Shown: positions 1-9,172 of the stretch, piece by piece
Position numbering within the stretch: position 1 is the first letter of the stretch
Layout of the letters: each line of letters begins with the position of its first letter
DNA from: an uncultured Opitutales bacterium
GTDB taxonomy: Bacteria; Verrucomicrobiota; Verrucomicrobiia; Opitutales; Seribacteraceae
Length of the DNA stretch: 64,000 nt
Direction of reading: 5' to 3'
Assembly (NCBI GenBank): GCA_943789375.1
Contig: CALSTX010000019.1
Span: 1 to 64,000, forward strand
The notes under the pieces: model-generated
What the model was told of the DNA's origin: nothing
The model's database searches: none
Seen by the model: only the letters and a program-made list of their open reading frames with translations
Made by a program: the position numbers and the translations under genes

Positions 1-1608
1 TAAGGCAATAATTTGTTTCTCGGTGGCTTTACCAGCTCGACTCATGATCACGGAATAAGTACGCAGAAGGGCAAGCTTGCCGGTTTTATCGAGTTTGTTG
101 AAGTCAACTTTCAGCAGGCGGTCAATGCTTGGCTGTTTACTTCCATCAAAATCACAACGGGCAAGGCCGAGCAAAGAATGGATAGCAGCGATATCGTTGG
201 TTTCGTTGTAGGCTTTATCTGCCCAGGTTTTAGGGTCCTGCCACTCAATGGCAATTCGTGCGGCATAACGCAGATGATAATCTTCACTGCTGAGGTAAGA
301 CCATACCGATTCGATTGCTTTTGGATTGGGTGCTCCATGAAAAGATTCAAGACTATGCCTTGTTTTTCTAGCTTGGTAGTGCTTGCTGGATGTATCCAGG
401 GGGGATAGCTCGGTTGACTGATTTCCTGTGTAGCGTACTCGGTAGAGGTAAGACTGACCTTTCCTTCCTCCGACGCAGAAATACATGTGTCCGTCTGGTC
501 CGATGTCCACATCAGTAAGGGCAAGAGAGCCATTGATGTTGGTCACAAATGTATCGACTTTTCCTTTGTATGAGGATCCGTCCGGCTTTAGATGCATTGC
601 ATACATGGTCGCGAAAGTCCAGTCGCAGAGGAAGATAGCGTCACGATAATGGGTGGGAAACTTGGCGTTGGTGCCGGCGATCACCCCGACCGGGCAACCC
701 GGTCCAATGTCAACAACCGAACCAACGGTATCAGGAAAGTACTTTCTCCATTTCTTAGAGGTGGCACGCCAACCATTCTCCCCACCGGACACACCGTGGT
801 TTACTCTGGTTGGACGATACCATGGAGCACCCATGTCCCACTCCATGTCGGCATCGTATACAAACATTTCACCATCTCGGTTGAGGGCAAAATCACAGGG
901 GTTACGGTAGCCCATATTGATCATTTCCCGGTTGGAGCCGTCTGGATCCAAACGGATGACCCATCCGCCGGGTGCCTTTCCGTTACCATTATGACCATAG
1001 GCGTAGTTTTCCAAAAGGACATCATCTTTCCAGTTGGTGGGGATGCGGGAGGTTTGAAAGGGTGGGTTGCGGGCGTAATTGCCGGCTACAAAGTAGAGAC
1101 CTGTGCCATCTTCGGTAACGATGAGGGAGTGCGGACCATGTTCCCACCCGCCACTCAAGCGAAATAATTCCTCTTCTTTTCCATACTCTCCACTCTCAGA
1201 AACTGGTACTCGGACCACCCTTTTTTGTGAAACCATGTAGAGGTGATCAAACGCGTAGAGCATACCCCACTGTCCACTGTTGAGAGGCAGCTTGGTGATG
1301 CCGGATTCAGAAAGAGTCTTACCGATTTCGGGGAGCTCGATCAGGAAGGTGCCGGCGTTGTCTTGGTCAGATACAACCAATCGGCCTTTGTGATCGAAAG
1401 TCATAGATATCCAGGAACCGTACTTCGCCCGGTCCACTTTGTACACCAAGTCGGTTTCAAACCCCTTGGGCACCGAAAGACCGGTGGATTTGTTAACGAC
1501 CAGCTCAGGATCAGCAGGAAAATCGAAATTCGATGCACTTGATAGCTTGGGCATTAAAAGAGCAACCAGCAGAGCTAAAAATAAATTAAAAGAGCTTAAA
1601 TTAGTCAT
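1..1608 (-). CDS. PVC-type membrane-bound dehydrogenase (beta-propeller plus HEAT-like), 3' end beyond window
   Basis: Reading the minus strand from the ATG at 1608 gives 536 uninterrupted codons to the left edge, so the gene continues outside the window. The product starts with a signal peptide (hydrophobic run, cleavage near LSSAS). A glucose/sorbosone-dehydrogenase-like beta-propeller follows (about residues 45-400), with motifs such as GWEHGPHSL, GYRNPCDFALN and DVDIGPDG. After it an alpha-helical HEAT-like region begins. This matches the Pirellula/Verrucomicrobium membrane-bound dehydrogenase family, whose members often end in a c-type cytochrome domain; that part is not visible here. 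Expected role is extracytoplasmic oxidation of a sugar-type substrate, but the substrate is unknown. It diverges from the DUF1080 gene at 1792, leaving about 180 bases for both promoters. Confidence 0.85.
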   Translation of the reverse strand, partial: MTNLSSFNLFLALLVALLMPKLSSASNFDFPADPELVVNKSTGLSVPKGFETDLVYKVDRAKYGSWISMTFDHKGRLVVSDQDNAGTFLIELPEIGKTLSESGITKLPLNSGQWGMLYAFDHLYMVSQKRVVRVPVSESGEYGKEEELFRLSGGWEHGPHSLIVTEDGTGLYFVAGNYARNPPFQTSRIPTNWKDDVLLENYAYGHNGNGKAPGGWVIRLDPDGSNREMINMGYRNPCDFALNRDGEMFVYDADMEWDMGAPWYRPTRVNHGVSGGENGWRATSKKWRKYFPDTVGSVVDIGPGCPVGVIAGTNAKFPTHYRDAIFLCDWTFATMYAMHLKPDGSSYKGKVDTFVTNINGSLALTDVDIGPDGHMYFCVGGRKGQSYLYRVRYTGNQSTELSPLDTSSKHYQARKTRHSLESFHGAPNPKAIESVWSYLSSEDYHLRYAARIAIEWQDPKTWADKAYNETNDIAAIHSLLGLARCDFDGSKQPSIDRLLKVDFNKLDKTGKLALLRTYSVIMSRAGKATEKQIIAL

Positions 1609-1791
1609 AAATCATAGATGTAAAGGTTGTTCCGATTCTTACAAACGGAAATTATTATTTAGTCTAAAAGTTTTCTTTATGCGTATTAATTTGTAAGTCT
1701 TCCTCAATAAACCCAAAAGTTTTCTTCCAGTTTTGATCTAGATTTAACTCGTCAGTCAAGTAAGCGAAAGATACCCATTTTAAATCAAGAA

Positions 1792-2460
1792 ATGGCTAAA
1801 ATTAAATTAAACATTTATGTTGGCGTAGTAATTACTGCTTTTTTATCTGCACCCATTCTTTTCGCCGAGGCAGAGTGGGAACCTCTTTTCAATGGGAAAG
1901 ACTTAAGTGGTTGGACAGCGACGGATCCTTCGAAATTTAAAGTGGAAGATGGATTACTCATCGGTTTTCAAAATGATGGCAAGGGAGCCGATCTTCGCAC
2001 AACCCGTGAATTCAATAATTTTGAACTCAAATTTAGATACAAAAGAAAAGGAAAGGGAAATAGTGGGGTTTGGTTTCGGCAATTTTACCAGTTTGATCTT
2101 CTCGATATGATGCCCGTTACCTCAAGTGGTGCATTTTACTATCCGAAATGTCCAACCACATTTGTCTGGAAAAATGTAGACGAGTCCCTGGAAAAAAAGA
2201 ACGAGTGGAACGAGGGGCAGATCTACGCCAATGGAAATCGGATTATTTTTGGGCTCAATGAGCGGATGCTTGGCGATGAGACATTGGATCCAAAAGTTCA
2301 TCGAATAAGCAAGTCGGGCAGTATCGGTATCCAGGTTCATGGGGGCGATGCTTTTAAGGGTATGCAGGTGGCCTTTCAAAAAATTGATATTCGCACCCTT
2401 AAGCAAGGTGAACCACCCAGTATGCCCTTGCATGTGGTTTGTGAGGAGGAACCCAAGTAA
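1792..2460 (+). CDS. Secreted DUF1080 (3-keto-disaccharide hydrolase domain) protein
   Basis: A 222-residue exported protein: signal peptide at residues 1-27 (hydrophobic VVITAFLSAPILF, then AEAE), followed by one DUF1080 domain (PF06439, concanavalin/LamG-like fold). The family hallmark is clear in WEPLFNGKDLSGW near the start, and RKGKGNSGVWFR and GSIGIQVHGG later. Characterised members hydrolyse 3-keto-glycosides; many PVC bacteria have dozens of copies, so the substrate here cannot be told. It is the first of a same-strand run (DUF1080, GDPD, DUF1080, esterase) with short gaps, probably co-transcribed. A second, divergent DUF1080 gene lies at 3332. Confidence 0.85.
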   Translation: MAKIKLNIYVGVVITAFLSAPILFAEAEWEPLFNGKDLSGWTATDPSKFKVEDGLLIGFQNDGKGADLRTTREFNNFELKFRYKRKGKGNSGVWFRQFYQFDLLDMMPVTSSGAFYYPKCPTTFVWKNVDESLEKKNEWNEGQIYANGNRIIFGLNERMLGDETLDPKVHRISKSGSIGIQVHGGDAFKGMQVAFQKIDIRTLKQGEPPSMPLHVVCEEEPK

Positions 2461-2529
2461 TCGAGACCTTTTTATTCAAACTACTTTTTTGAAATTGCTC
2501 TAATTATTAACTTCATCCATGTGCAGATA

Positions 2530-3315
2530 ATGAAATCAATTTCTTTTGGCCTTCTTTTTTGTTTGGCTTTTCAATTGAGGCGGTCTGAGCCTTTGATTGT
2601 GGCCCATCGTGGGGCTTCTTTTGATGCCCCAGAAAATACATTGCCTGCATTTAAGCTCGCGTGGAAACTGGGTGCCGATGCGGTGGAGGGGGATTTTCTC
2701 CTCAGTAAAGATGGGCACATTGTTTGTGTACACGACAAGAAAACGAAAAAGGTGGCCGACCAAAACCTTGAGGTTGTTAATTCCACTTTAAAAGAGTTGC
2801 AGGCACTTGATGTGGGTTCCTGGAAACATGAAAAGTTTAGTGGGACTAGTATTCCAACCTTACCTCAGGTATTTGCCACTGTGCCCAAGGGGGGAAAGAT
2901 TTATGTGGAAATCAAGTGTGGACCGGAAATCGTACCTGCTTTGATTAAAGAAATTCAACGGAGTGGATTAAGTGATGAGCAGGTTATACTGATATGCTTT
3001 AACACGGAAGTTATTCGTGAGTTCAAAAAAGCTCGGGTAAACCACAAGGCATATTGGTTATGCCATTTTCGTAAAAAGAAGGGTGTATTGTCACCTAGTA
3101 TTCAAGAAGTCCTCCAGACTTTAAAAAACATTGGGGCTGATGGATTGGATTCTCACTATTCTATTCCTGAGGAATATTCTCAGGCGGTGCTCGATGCCGG
3201 GTATGAGTGGCATGTCTGGACAGTTAACAGCACTGCCCTTGCAACAGAGCTAAAGAATAGGGGGGTGGCATCGATTACTACAGATCGTCCGAAATTAATC
3301 GCCGATAACCTGTAA
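2530..3315 (+). CDS. Glycerophosphodiester phosphodiesterase family protein
   Basis: GDPD family (PF03009), TIM-barrel phosphodiesterase that splits glycerophosphodiesters into glycerol-3-phosphate and an alcohol. Diagnostic elements are VAHRGASFDAPENT near residue 25 (catalytic His and Arg-Gly, metal-binding Glu), VEGDFLLSKDG, CVHD and VEIK, and the C-terminal GYEWHVWTVN with TTDRP. The first residues, MKSISFGLLFCLAF, suggest a signal peptide, so export is likely. I prefer the ATG at 2530 over an in-frame GTG at 2521 because it starts the signal sequence directly. It sits between two DUF1080 genes, 16 bases before the second. Specificity is not deducible. Confidence 0.9.
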   Translation: MKSISFGLLFCLAFQLRRSEPLIVAHRGASFDAPENTLPAFKLAWKLGADAVEGDFLLSKDGHIVCVHDKKTKKVADQNLEVVNSTLKELQALDVGSWKHEKFSGTSIPTLPQVFATVPKGGKIYVEIKCGPEIVPALIKEIQRSGLSDEQVILICFNTEVIREFKKARVNHKAYWLCHFRKKKGVLSPSIQEVLQTLKNIGADGLDSHYSIPEEYSQAVLDAGYEWHVWTVNSTALATELKNRGVASITTDRPKLIADNL

Positions 3316-3331
3316 TTTAAAATCAACTATT

Positions 3332-3952
3332 ATGAAGTACATATTAATTAACCTATCGTTTATTTGGGCTACTGCTTTATTTGCTGAAAGTGGAAAAAGT
3401 ACGAATTTACTGAACGCCAAGAGCCTGCAGCTCAACAAACATTGGGAAATCGCTGAGGGTGTACTTACTACCTCGAAGACACCTGGCGGTATCCTTTGGA
3501 CAAAGGGAAAATTCGGGGATTTTGAGGTCACTCTTGAGTACAAAACTTCCGAGAAAGCGAATAGTGGACTCTTTTTCCGTACTGACCCTCGCAACCCGGT
3601 CCAGGGAGGTTTTGAAATTCAGATTGCTTCTCCTGGACTGTACTCAGGCAAGCATGTGCTCGGCTCCCTTTACGATGCGAAGGAGGCCTCGGTATCTGCA
3701 GGTAAGCCAGACGGGGAGTGGAACGTGATGACACTCACCTGCAAAGGGCCGTCCATTAAGGCAACAGTTAATGGGCAGACAACGGTGGATGTAAATATTG
3801 ATCAGTGGACCGAGCGTAAGAAAAACCCGGACGGTACTAAGAATAAGTTTAAAACTCCTCTTAAAGATATGCCACGAGTTGGGCACCTTGGTTTGCAGTA
3901 CCATGGTCAACCCGTTTGGTTTCGAAAGTTTGAAATCAAGCCATTGAATTAA
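3332..3952 (+). CDS. Secreted DUF1080 protein, second copy
   Basis: 206 residues: signal peptide (FIWATALFAES), then one DUF1080 domain. Family landmarks are GGILWTKGKFGDFEVTLEYK, KANSGLFFRTDP, GGFEIQIASP, PDGEWNVMTLTCKG and the closing GHLGLQYHGQPVWFRKFEIKPL. That last element is the most conserved end of the family. It resembles the 1792 protein in fold but not closely in sequence, so the pair is not a recent duplication. The gene follows the GDPD gene by 16 bases and precedes the broken esterase by 25 bases, consistent with one transcript. Probable periplasmic or surface hydrolysis of a 3-keto-glycoside; substrate unknown. Confidence 0.85.
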   Translation: MKYILINLSFIWATALFAESGKSTNLLNAKSLQLNKHWEIAEGVLTTSKTPGGILWTKGKFGDFEVTLEYKTSEKANSGLFFRTDPRNPVQGGFEIQIASPGLYSGKHVLGSLYDAKEASVSAGKPDGEWNVMTLTCKGPSIKATVNGQTTVDVNIDQWTERKKNPDGTKNKFKTPLKDMPRVGHLGLQYHGQPVWFRKFEIKPLN

Positions 3953-3977
3953 GCATTTGCAATAAAGGTTGTTCTCA

Positions 3978-4893
3978 ATGAGAGCTTTCTTTTTTCTTGT
4001 CTCGGTCTTTTCCTTATCAATGGGAGTTTGGGCTTTGCCTCCCAATAGTCGAGAACCAGACACCCAATGGACATATAAGAGTATATCTGACAAAGATTTG
4101 AAAATGGATGTCTTTTTGCCTGCTGGTTACCAAGATGCTGAGGTTTCCTATCCGGTTATGGTTATTTTCCATGGCGGGAGCTGGACGGTTGGTGAAACCA
4201 ATTTGCACTGGCCCGATGGTAATTTCTGGGCCAAACGGGGAATGATCGCAGTATCGGTGGATTATCGTTTGTGCCACCGCGATCAGGTGAAGGTTCCTTT
4301 GGAATGTGTAAAGGATGCGAAATCTGCCATCCGTTACCTGCGGGCCTAGGCCAAGAAGTTAAAGATCGACCCAGGTCGCGTGGTGGCGAAGGGAGACTCC
4401 GCTGGCGGCCAGTTAGCCGCCGCCACTGCCACTCTGACCGATCCCAAGACCAATGATGACTCTTTTGATCTCTCTATCTCGTGTGTTCCCCAGGCAGTTA
4501 TTCTTACCTGCCCCTGGTTCAAGACATCGGCGGATATGTGCCCGCCCAAACATTTGCGTGAAAGCTTGCCCCCATTCCTTACCTTTGCAGGGGGGGGCAG
4601 ATCATGCTATTCCTGTTTTGGAAATGGTGGAGTTTCATCAGGCGTTAAAGGCCAAGAGTATCCCTTCCGAACTCTACATCGGAAACAAAGGAAAGCATGG
4701 GTTCTGTAATGGGAGAAACCCTTACAATCGCTTTTTTTACTGGTCGATCAATCTGGCAGATCAGTTTCTGGTGAAGCATGGAATCCTCGATGGTGCATCA
4801 ATGGTGTTGATTCCCAAAATCGAAAAAGGATTCGGATCATCCCTCAAAGAGGTCCGGGAACTCGCAGAATCTAAGTATCAGTCTTTCCTGTAA
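3978..4893 (+). pseudogene. BD-FAE-type alpha/beta-hydrolase (esterase) with an internal stop and a frameshift
   Basis: Pieces in order make an exported carbohydrate-esterase-like alpha/beta hydrolase: signal peptide MRAFFFLVSVFSLSMG, oxyanion HGGSW near residue 55, and VDYRLC. Then comes an in-frame TAG at 4347-4349. The frame continues with the nucleophile motif GDSAGG. A run of eight G at 4590-4597 then shifts the frame by one base. In the new frame GADHAIPV (catalytic Asp) and KGKHGF (catalytic His) follow, to a stop at 4893. All three triad motifs are intact. The lesions may be true decay or, at least for the G run, a base-calling error. A Shine-Dalgarno-like AAAGG lies about 9 bases before the ATG at 3978. 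It closes the DUF1080/GDPD run. Confidence 0.75.
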
Positions 4894-5072
4894 ATGCAGA
4901 TTTGTTGGCGAAATATGCCCGAGGATGGTTAATAAGTGCCGAAAATAGACATGAGTTGTTCACATAAGGATAAATTAGTTTGTCTTTACTGGGTAACAAA
5001 AACAGAAACGATGGATGCTCTTCTATCGAAGGCATGGAACATTTAACATTAATCTAAAACTAAGGAAAACAA

Positions 5073-5399
5073 ATGGCAGAACCAAAAGGACTCAGTAAAC
5101 CCGTTAAACTTAAAAGTGACTTAGCTTCTTTCTTAGGAGAGACCGAGCTTCCACGTACCGAAATAACCCAAAAGCTTTGGGAATACATCAAGTCGAACAA
5201 GCTTCAGACCAAGACCGAAAACGGAAAACCTGAAAATGCAGGCAAATTCATCGTTGCAGACGCTAAACTTTTGACTGTGTTCAAGAATACAAACACAACC
5301 AGCAAAACCGGAAAAGTCACAGACCTTACCAACTTAAAAGAAGGTGAAACCATCAACATGATGCAAATGGCATCCGTTGTTGGAGCGAATATCGAGTAA
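5073..5399 (+). CDS. SWIB/MDM2 domain protein
   Basis: A 108-residue protein made almost entirely of one SWIB domain (PF02201): LSKPVKLKSDLASFLG, then LPRTEITQKLWEYIKSNKLQ and a C-terminal helix with DAKLLTVF. In eukaryotes this fold occurs in chromatin-remodelling subunits. Small single-domain versions occur in Chlamydiae, Verrucomicrobia and relatives, and have been suggested to be DNA-associated. The ATG at 5073 has a good ribosome site (AAGGAAAA a few bases before). It is followed by its own hairpin terminator and stands alone between two secreted-enzyme groups. Function in bacteria is not established. Confidence 0.9.
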   Translation: MAEPKGLSKPVKLKSDLASFLGETELPRTEITQKLWEYIKSNKLQTKTENGKPENAGKFIVADAKLLTVFKNTNTTSKTGKVTDLTNLKEGETINMMQMASVVGANIE

Positions 5400-5435
5400 C
5401 TTTCTCTCTTTTCTCCGGCTTTTGTTGGAAATTTT

Positions 5436-5467
5436 AAACGCACTTACCTTAGGGTAGGTGCGTTTTT
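5436..5467 (+). terminator. Rho-independent terminator after the SWIB gene
   Basis: AAACGCAC pairs with GTGCGTTT, extended inward by TTACC against GGTAG with one mismatch. The loop is short and a run of T follows directly. It lies 37 bases after the SWIB stop codon. Confidence 0.8.
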
Positions 5468-5553
5468 GTTTGTTCTACCTGTATAAAAAAAGAAGGGGGA
5501 GACTGTTCCTTTTCCCTCGTCTGATCTTTGGGCAGGAAGTAAAAAAGGAATCT

Positions 5554-7509
5554 ATGTTGATTGATACATTCAGGAAAATAAAATGGGCATATATTTTATA
5601 CCTACTCTTTGCCGGAGTCTCCTCCTATGCAGGATTTGAAGGAAAGAAATGCAAATGGAAGGGATACACCAAGACAGATTTTAAAGTTGGTGAGCATGCT
5701 GCCTTTGTCGTGGAACCAAAAACGCAGGCCGTTGGTAAACCGTGGGTTTGGCGGGCCCGTTTCCCCACTTATCATACTGAGATTGATGAATTGCTCCTCG
5801 CCGATGGATACCACATTGCCCACATCAATACTGGTTCTAAGCTGGGTAGCTCAAAGGCTTTGGCCATATGGAAAGAGTTTTATGATCTGCTTACTACTCA
5901 ATACGGATTGAATCAAAAAATGGCCCTGGAAGGGGTCAGTCGGGGAGGACTCTATGTCTACCGTTGGGCCAAAAACTACCCCCAAACTGTTGCCTGTATC
6001 TACAACGATACTCCCGTCTGCGATTTTAAGAGTTGGCCAGGGGGTAAAGGTAAGGGCAAGGGGGCACAGGGGGAATGGAAGCGATTGCTCCTGGAGTATG
6101 GGTTTGAAAACGAAGAGGAGGCCTTGGCTTATGCAGACAACCCGATTGATAATCTGCAACCGATTGTCGATGCCCGTATCCCTATCATGCACATCGTGAC
6201 CGAGGATGATGCCATTGTTCCACCCAAGGAAAATACCTATGTGCTCAAGGAGCGTCTGGAAAAGCTGGGGCATCCTATTTTCTATGTCATTTCCATCGAA
6301 AAAGGGGATCGTGCTAATGGGCATCATTTCGATGTGAAGAATCCGGAGGTCGGGTACCACTTCATCCGTAAGCACTACGATCCGTCGAACTCAGTTCCCA
6401 TCTATTTACGCAGCGGTCTGAAAAATTCCCAGCATGTATTTGAAAAAACTAGAAAGGGGAGGGTGGCGTTTCTTGGAGGATCCATCACCGAGGCTGCGGG
6501 TTGGCGTCTCCATGCATCTGATTCCCTTAAGAAACGCTTTCCGGATACCGGGTTCGAATTTATTTATGCTGGGATCGGTTCAACCGATTCCACCTATGGT
6601 GCTTACCGTTTGCACCGCGATGTGTTATTCAAAGGAAAGGTCGATCTGCTTTTCATCGAATCGGCGGTCAATGAACTGCACAACGGGCGCACCCGTGAGG
6701 ATATTGCCAAGGCTGTGGAGGGAATCATTCTACAGGCTCGGAGGCATAACCCTCATGTCGATATTATTGCCCAGTATCTGTATGACATGCCCTATGCTGA
6801 ATCGTATGCTGAGGGCAGAATGCCCTGGCAAATTGCCACCCTCGACCGGATTGCCCTGCAGCACAGCATTAATGCGATTGATCAGGCCCGCCAGGTAACT
6901 ACCTGGTTTGAGAGTGGAGAAATTTCCAGGCAAATATTTGGCGGCTGCCATCCAAAACCTTCGGGGCACCAAGCCTATGCTAGGATGATTGATCGTTTAT
7001 TCGACCGGGCATGGGCTGGTCCGGTTGCCGGGCAGTTGTCGCCCCACAAAACCGGTCGGCGATACGACACCTATTCCTATGACCAAGCGGGATTATATCC
7101 GCTATCCTTCGCCCAAATCAAAAGTGGATGGAAACTGAAGAAAAACTGGCAGGGCTCTGGAAAGGGGAGTGTACGCAAGCATGACCGCGGGCTTGATTAC
7201 CTCGAGGCCTTGGAGCCGGGCGCGGAGTTGTCGGTTACCTTTACCGGTACCGCAATTGGGATACCTATGGTGGCTGGTCCTGATGTCGGCATCATCGAGT
7301 GGCAGGTGGATGGGGGAGAGTGGAAATCACTCGACCAGTTTACCAAATGGAGCCGAAATCTCCATATTCCATGGATCTATATGCTCGAGAAGAAATTGCC
7401 CGTCGGAAAACATACCCTGACCCTGCGAACCACCGATCGAAAAAACCAAAATTCAATTGGTTATGCCTGCCGGTTTTCCGCTTTTGCCATAAATGGAGAT
7501 AACCATTAA
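5554..7509 (+). CDS. Exported two-hydrolase fusion: alpha/beta-hydrolase, SGNH/GDSL esterase, C-terminal beta-sandwich
   Basis: About 651 residues from the ATG at 5554, chosen because AAAAAAGGA precedes it and a signal sequence follows (WAYILYLLFAGVSSYAG). An upstream in-frame start at 5458 would lie inside the terminator. Domain 1 (about 30-300) is an alpha/beta hydrolase with nucleophile GVSRGG, acid EDDAIVPP and His in GHHFD. Domain 2 (about 320-500) is an SGNH hydrolase: block I FLGGSITEAAG, block III ESAVNELHNGR, block V GGCHPKPSGH. A C-terminal beta-sandwich follows, with GIIEWQVDGGEWKSLDQF. SGNH enzymes with such a tail commonly deacetylate polysaccharides. Two esterase activities in one exported chain fits removal of acyl groups from a glycan, but this is inference. 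The next gene starts 7 bases after the stop. Confidence 0.8.
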   Translation: MLIDTFRKIKWAYILYLLFAGVSSYAGFEGKKCKWKGYTKTDFKVGEHAAFVVEPKTQAVGKPWVWRARFPTYHTEIDELLLADGYHIAHINTGSKLGSSKALAIWKEFYDLLTTQYGLNQKMALEGVSRGGLYVYRWAKNYPQTVACIYNDTPVCDFKSWPGGKGKGKGAQGEWKRLLLEYGFENEEEALAYADNPIDNLQPIVDARIPIMHIVTEDDAIVPPKENTYVLKERLEKLGHPIFYVISIEKGDRANGHHFDVKNPEVGYHFIRKHYDPSNSVPIYLRSGLKNSQHVFEKTRKGRVAFLGGSITEAAGWRLHASDSLKKRFPDTGFEFIYAGIGSTDSTYGAYRLHRDVLFKGKVDLLFIESAVNELHNGRTREDIAKAVEGIILQARRHNPHVDIIAQYLYDMPYAESYAEGRMPWQIATLDRIALQHSINAIDQARQVTTWFESGEISRQIFGGCHPKPSGHQAYARMIDRLFDRAWAGPVAGQLSPHKTGRRYDTYSYDQAGLYPLSFAQIKSGWKLKKNWQGSGKGSVRKHDRGLDYLEALEPGAELSVTFTGTAIGIPMVAGPDVGIIEWQVDGGEWKSLDQFTKWSRNLHIPWIYMLEKKLPVGKHTLTLRTTDRKNQNSIGYACRFSAFAINGDNH

Positions 7510-7516
7510 ACCCAAC

Positions 7517-8779
7517 ATGTCTATGAAGCCCATCTTGATTATTTTCCTCTTTTCTCTCCTCCTTATTCACTCTTCTCAGGCCCGCCGGGGTATTGAGGAG
7601 GCCCTGTTTACCTGGACGGATTCCCCATCCACCACTCTTAATGTCATTTGGTTGGTGGAAGAGGACGAGCCGACTGATTTTAAGTGGGGAAAGCAGGGGG
7701 GAGAGATCAATCGAAATGCGGTGATTCGAAGGAAATCCTTCTACGAAAAAACCGTTTCTTTTTGGGGGCTTGCCCTCGATGTAAAGAATGGGCGGTTCTC
7801 CTTGCCTTCGCTCAAGGATGCCGATGTGGAGGTGTGCCAGGTTGAACTCAAAGGCTTACAACCTGACACGGTGTATTGTGTAAAGTTGGGAAAGAAGGAA
7901 TTTAAGGCGCGCACCCTGCCGACCAAACGTCCGGAACGCATTTCCTTTGTCACGGGTGGAGACATGATGCACAAGCCCGAATGGCATAAGGATGGAGTTG
8001 AGGCGATGGCTTCCCTCTCACCCGATTTCGCTTTGCTCGGTGGAGACCTGGCCTACGCCAATGGACAGGACTGGAAACGCTGGCTGGATTGGATTGAAAT
8101 CTATGCTGACCATGCCCGCCGAGCAGACGGATTGTCCATTCCCTTCTTGGTCGCCATCGGCAACCACGAGGTCATCGGCGGGTATGGGCAAATCCCAGAA
8201 AAAGCGCCGCTCTTTTTTAATCTCTTTCCCTTCCCTGAGGAAAATAACCCAACCTACTGTGTGGACCTGTATGAGGACCTTTCTGTCATTGTGCTCAACA
8301 GCAACCACACTTGCCCAGTGGAGGAGCAGGTCGATTTTCTGAAGCAATCTCTTTCCGCGAGGCAGGGCAAAAAGCATCTCTTTGCCCTCTACCACTTTCC
8401 CGCCTACGGGATTGTCAAGGGGGGGCTGGGCAACGACCTAAGCAAGTTGATCCGCCAGCACTGGACACCCTTGTTTGATCAATATGGCCTGGATGCCGCT
8501 TTCGAGAATGATCACCATATATACAAGCGGTCGAAACTGATCAAGGGAGGCAAAGTCAAGGATTCCGGGACCCTATATATCGGAGACGGTGCCTGGGGGG
8601 TAAGGACTCGGTCGTTTGATGCCTCGGGCTTATGGTATGTGGAGAAAGCCTCGCCGACTATGCATGTGATCGAGGTGGTGATCGAAAACGATGTCCGCAC
8701 CTACCGGGCGATCAATCATGATCAAAAAGTATTGGATGAATTTGTGGATCAAAGAGAATCAGGTCTGACTAAGCCCTGA
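7517..8779 (+). CDS. Purple-acid-phosphatase-like metallophosphoesterase, exported
   Basis: About 420 residues. Signal peptide: MKPILIIFLFSLLLIHSSQA. An N-terminal fibronectin-III-like domain (about 25-140) precedes a calcineurin-like phosphoesterase domain with FVTGGDMMHK, LLGGDLAYANG, AIGNHEVIGG, ALYHFPAYG and the final metal-binding NDHHIYKRS. This layout is that of purple acid phosphatases, which cleave phosphomonoesters using a two-metal centre. Three in-frame starts (7493, 7517, 7523) are possible. The first overlaps the previous gene and adds charged residues before the signal peptide, so 7517 is a compromise. It is probably co-transcribed with the esterase fusion before it. Substrate unknown. 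Confidence 0.8.
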   Translation: MSMKPILIIFLFSLLLIHSSQARRGIEEALFTWTDSPSTTLNVIWLVEEDEPTDFKWGKQGGEINRNAVIRRKSFYEKTVSFWGLALDVKNGRFSLPSLKDADVEVCQVELKGLQPDTVYCVKLGKKEFKARTLPTKRPERISFVTGGDMMHKPEWHKDGVEAMASLSPDFALLGGDLAYANGQDWKRWLDWIEIYADHARRADGLSIPFLVAIGNHEVIGGYGQIPEKAPLFFNLFPFPEENNPTYCVDLYEDLSVIVLNSNHTCPVEEQVDFLKQSLSARQGKKHLFALYHFPAYGIVKGGLGNDLSKLIRQHWTPLFDQYGLDAAFENDHHIYKRSKLIKGGKVKDSGTLYIGDGAWGVRTRSFDASGLWYVEKASPTMHVIEVVIENDVRTYRAINHDQKVLDEFVDQRESGLTKP

Positions 8780-8855
8780 TTCAAATTAAGAGAAGAATAA
8801 ATCTTTGCATTTTGTTTTACATTCTGTCCAACTTTTCATTACGTGATGACTAACT

Positions 8856-9161
8856 ATGGACGAGGTTAAATATAAAAGAGTAATCCAAGGAATCTTTCTA
8901 ATAAACATAGCCATTTTTCTGCTGGCAGCTTTTTATCTTACCGAATCTGATTCTTACAGCTATGTTGCCGGGGATAATTTGGATTATGTAATAAGTTTGC
9001 TTTCCTCAAGAAAGCACTGGGAAGAACCTTTCATGATTTTGCTTTGCAGCTGCCTTTTGTCAGCTGGAATATTCAGAATTTCTATTCTGCCCAAAAAAAA
9101 TAAACAGGTGCAGGTAGGAAAAAATGAAGTTTCCAGTGAGGAAAAAAACGACTTGGTTTGA
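8856..9161 (+). CDS. Small two-helix membrane protein, unknown
   Basis: 101 residues with two clear membrane segments (about residues 9-28 and 58-78), a short polar middle (YSYVAGDNLDYV) and a charged C-terminal tail rich in Lys and Glu. No recognised family. It ends 11 bases before the next small gene, which has the same two-helix pattern, so the two may form one unit. It lies downstream of the phosphatase but after a gap of 76 bases. The protein-like composition and helix pattern are the only support for coding. Confidence 0.5.
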   Translation: MDEVKYKRVIQGIFLINIAIFLLAAFYLTESDSYSYVAGDNLDYVISLLSSRKHWEEPFMILLCSCLLSAGIFRISILPKKNKQVQVGKNEVSSEEKNDLV

Positions 9162-9172
9162 ATCTTTCACAT

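Noticed and set aside
592-1167. Long plus-strand open frames across 1-1540
   Set aside because: They oppose a continuous 536-codon minus-strand frame with clear dehydrogenase motifs.
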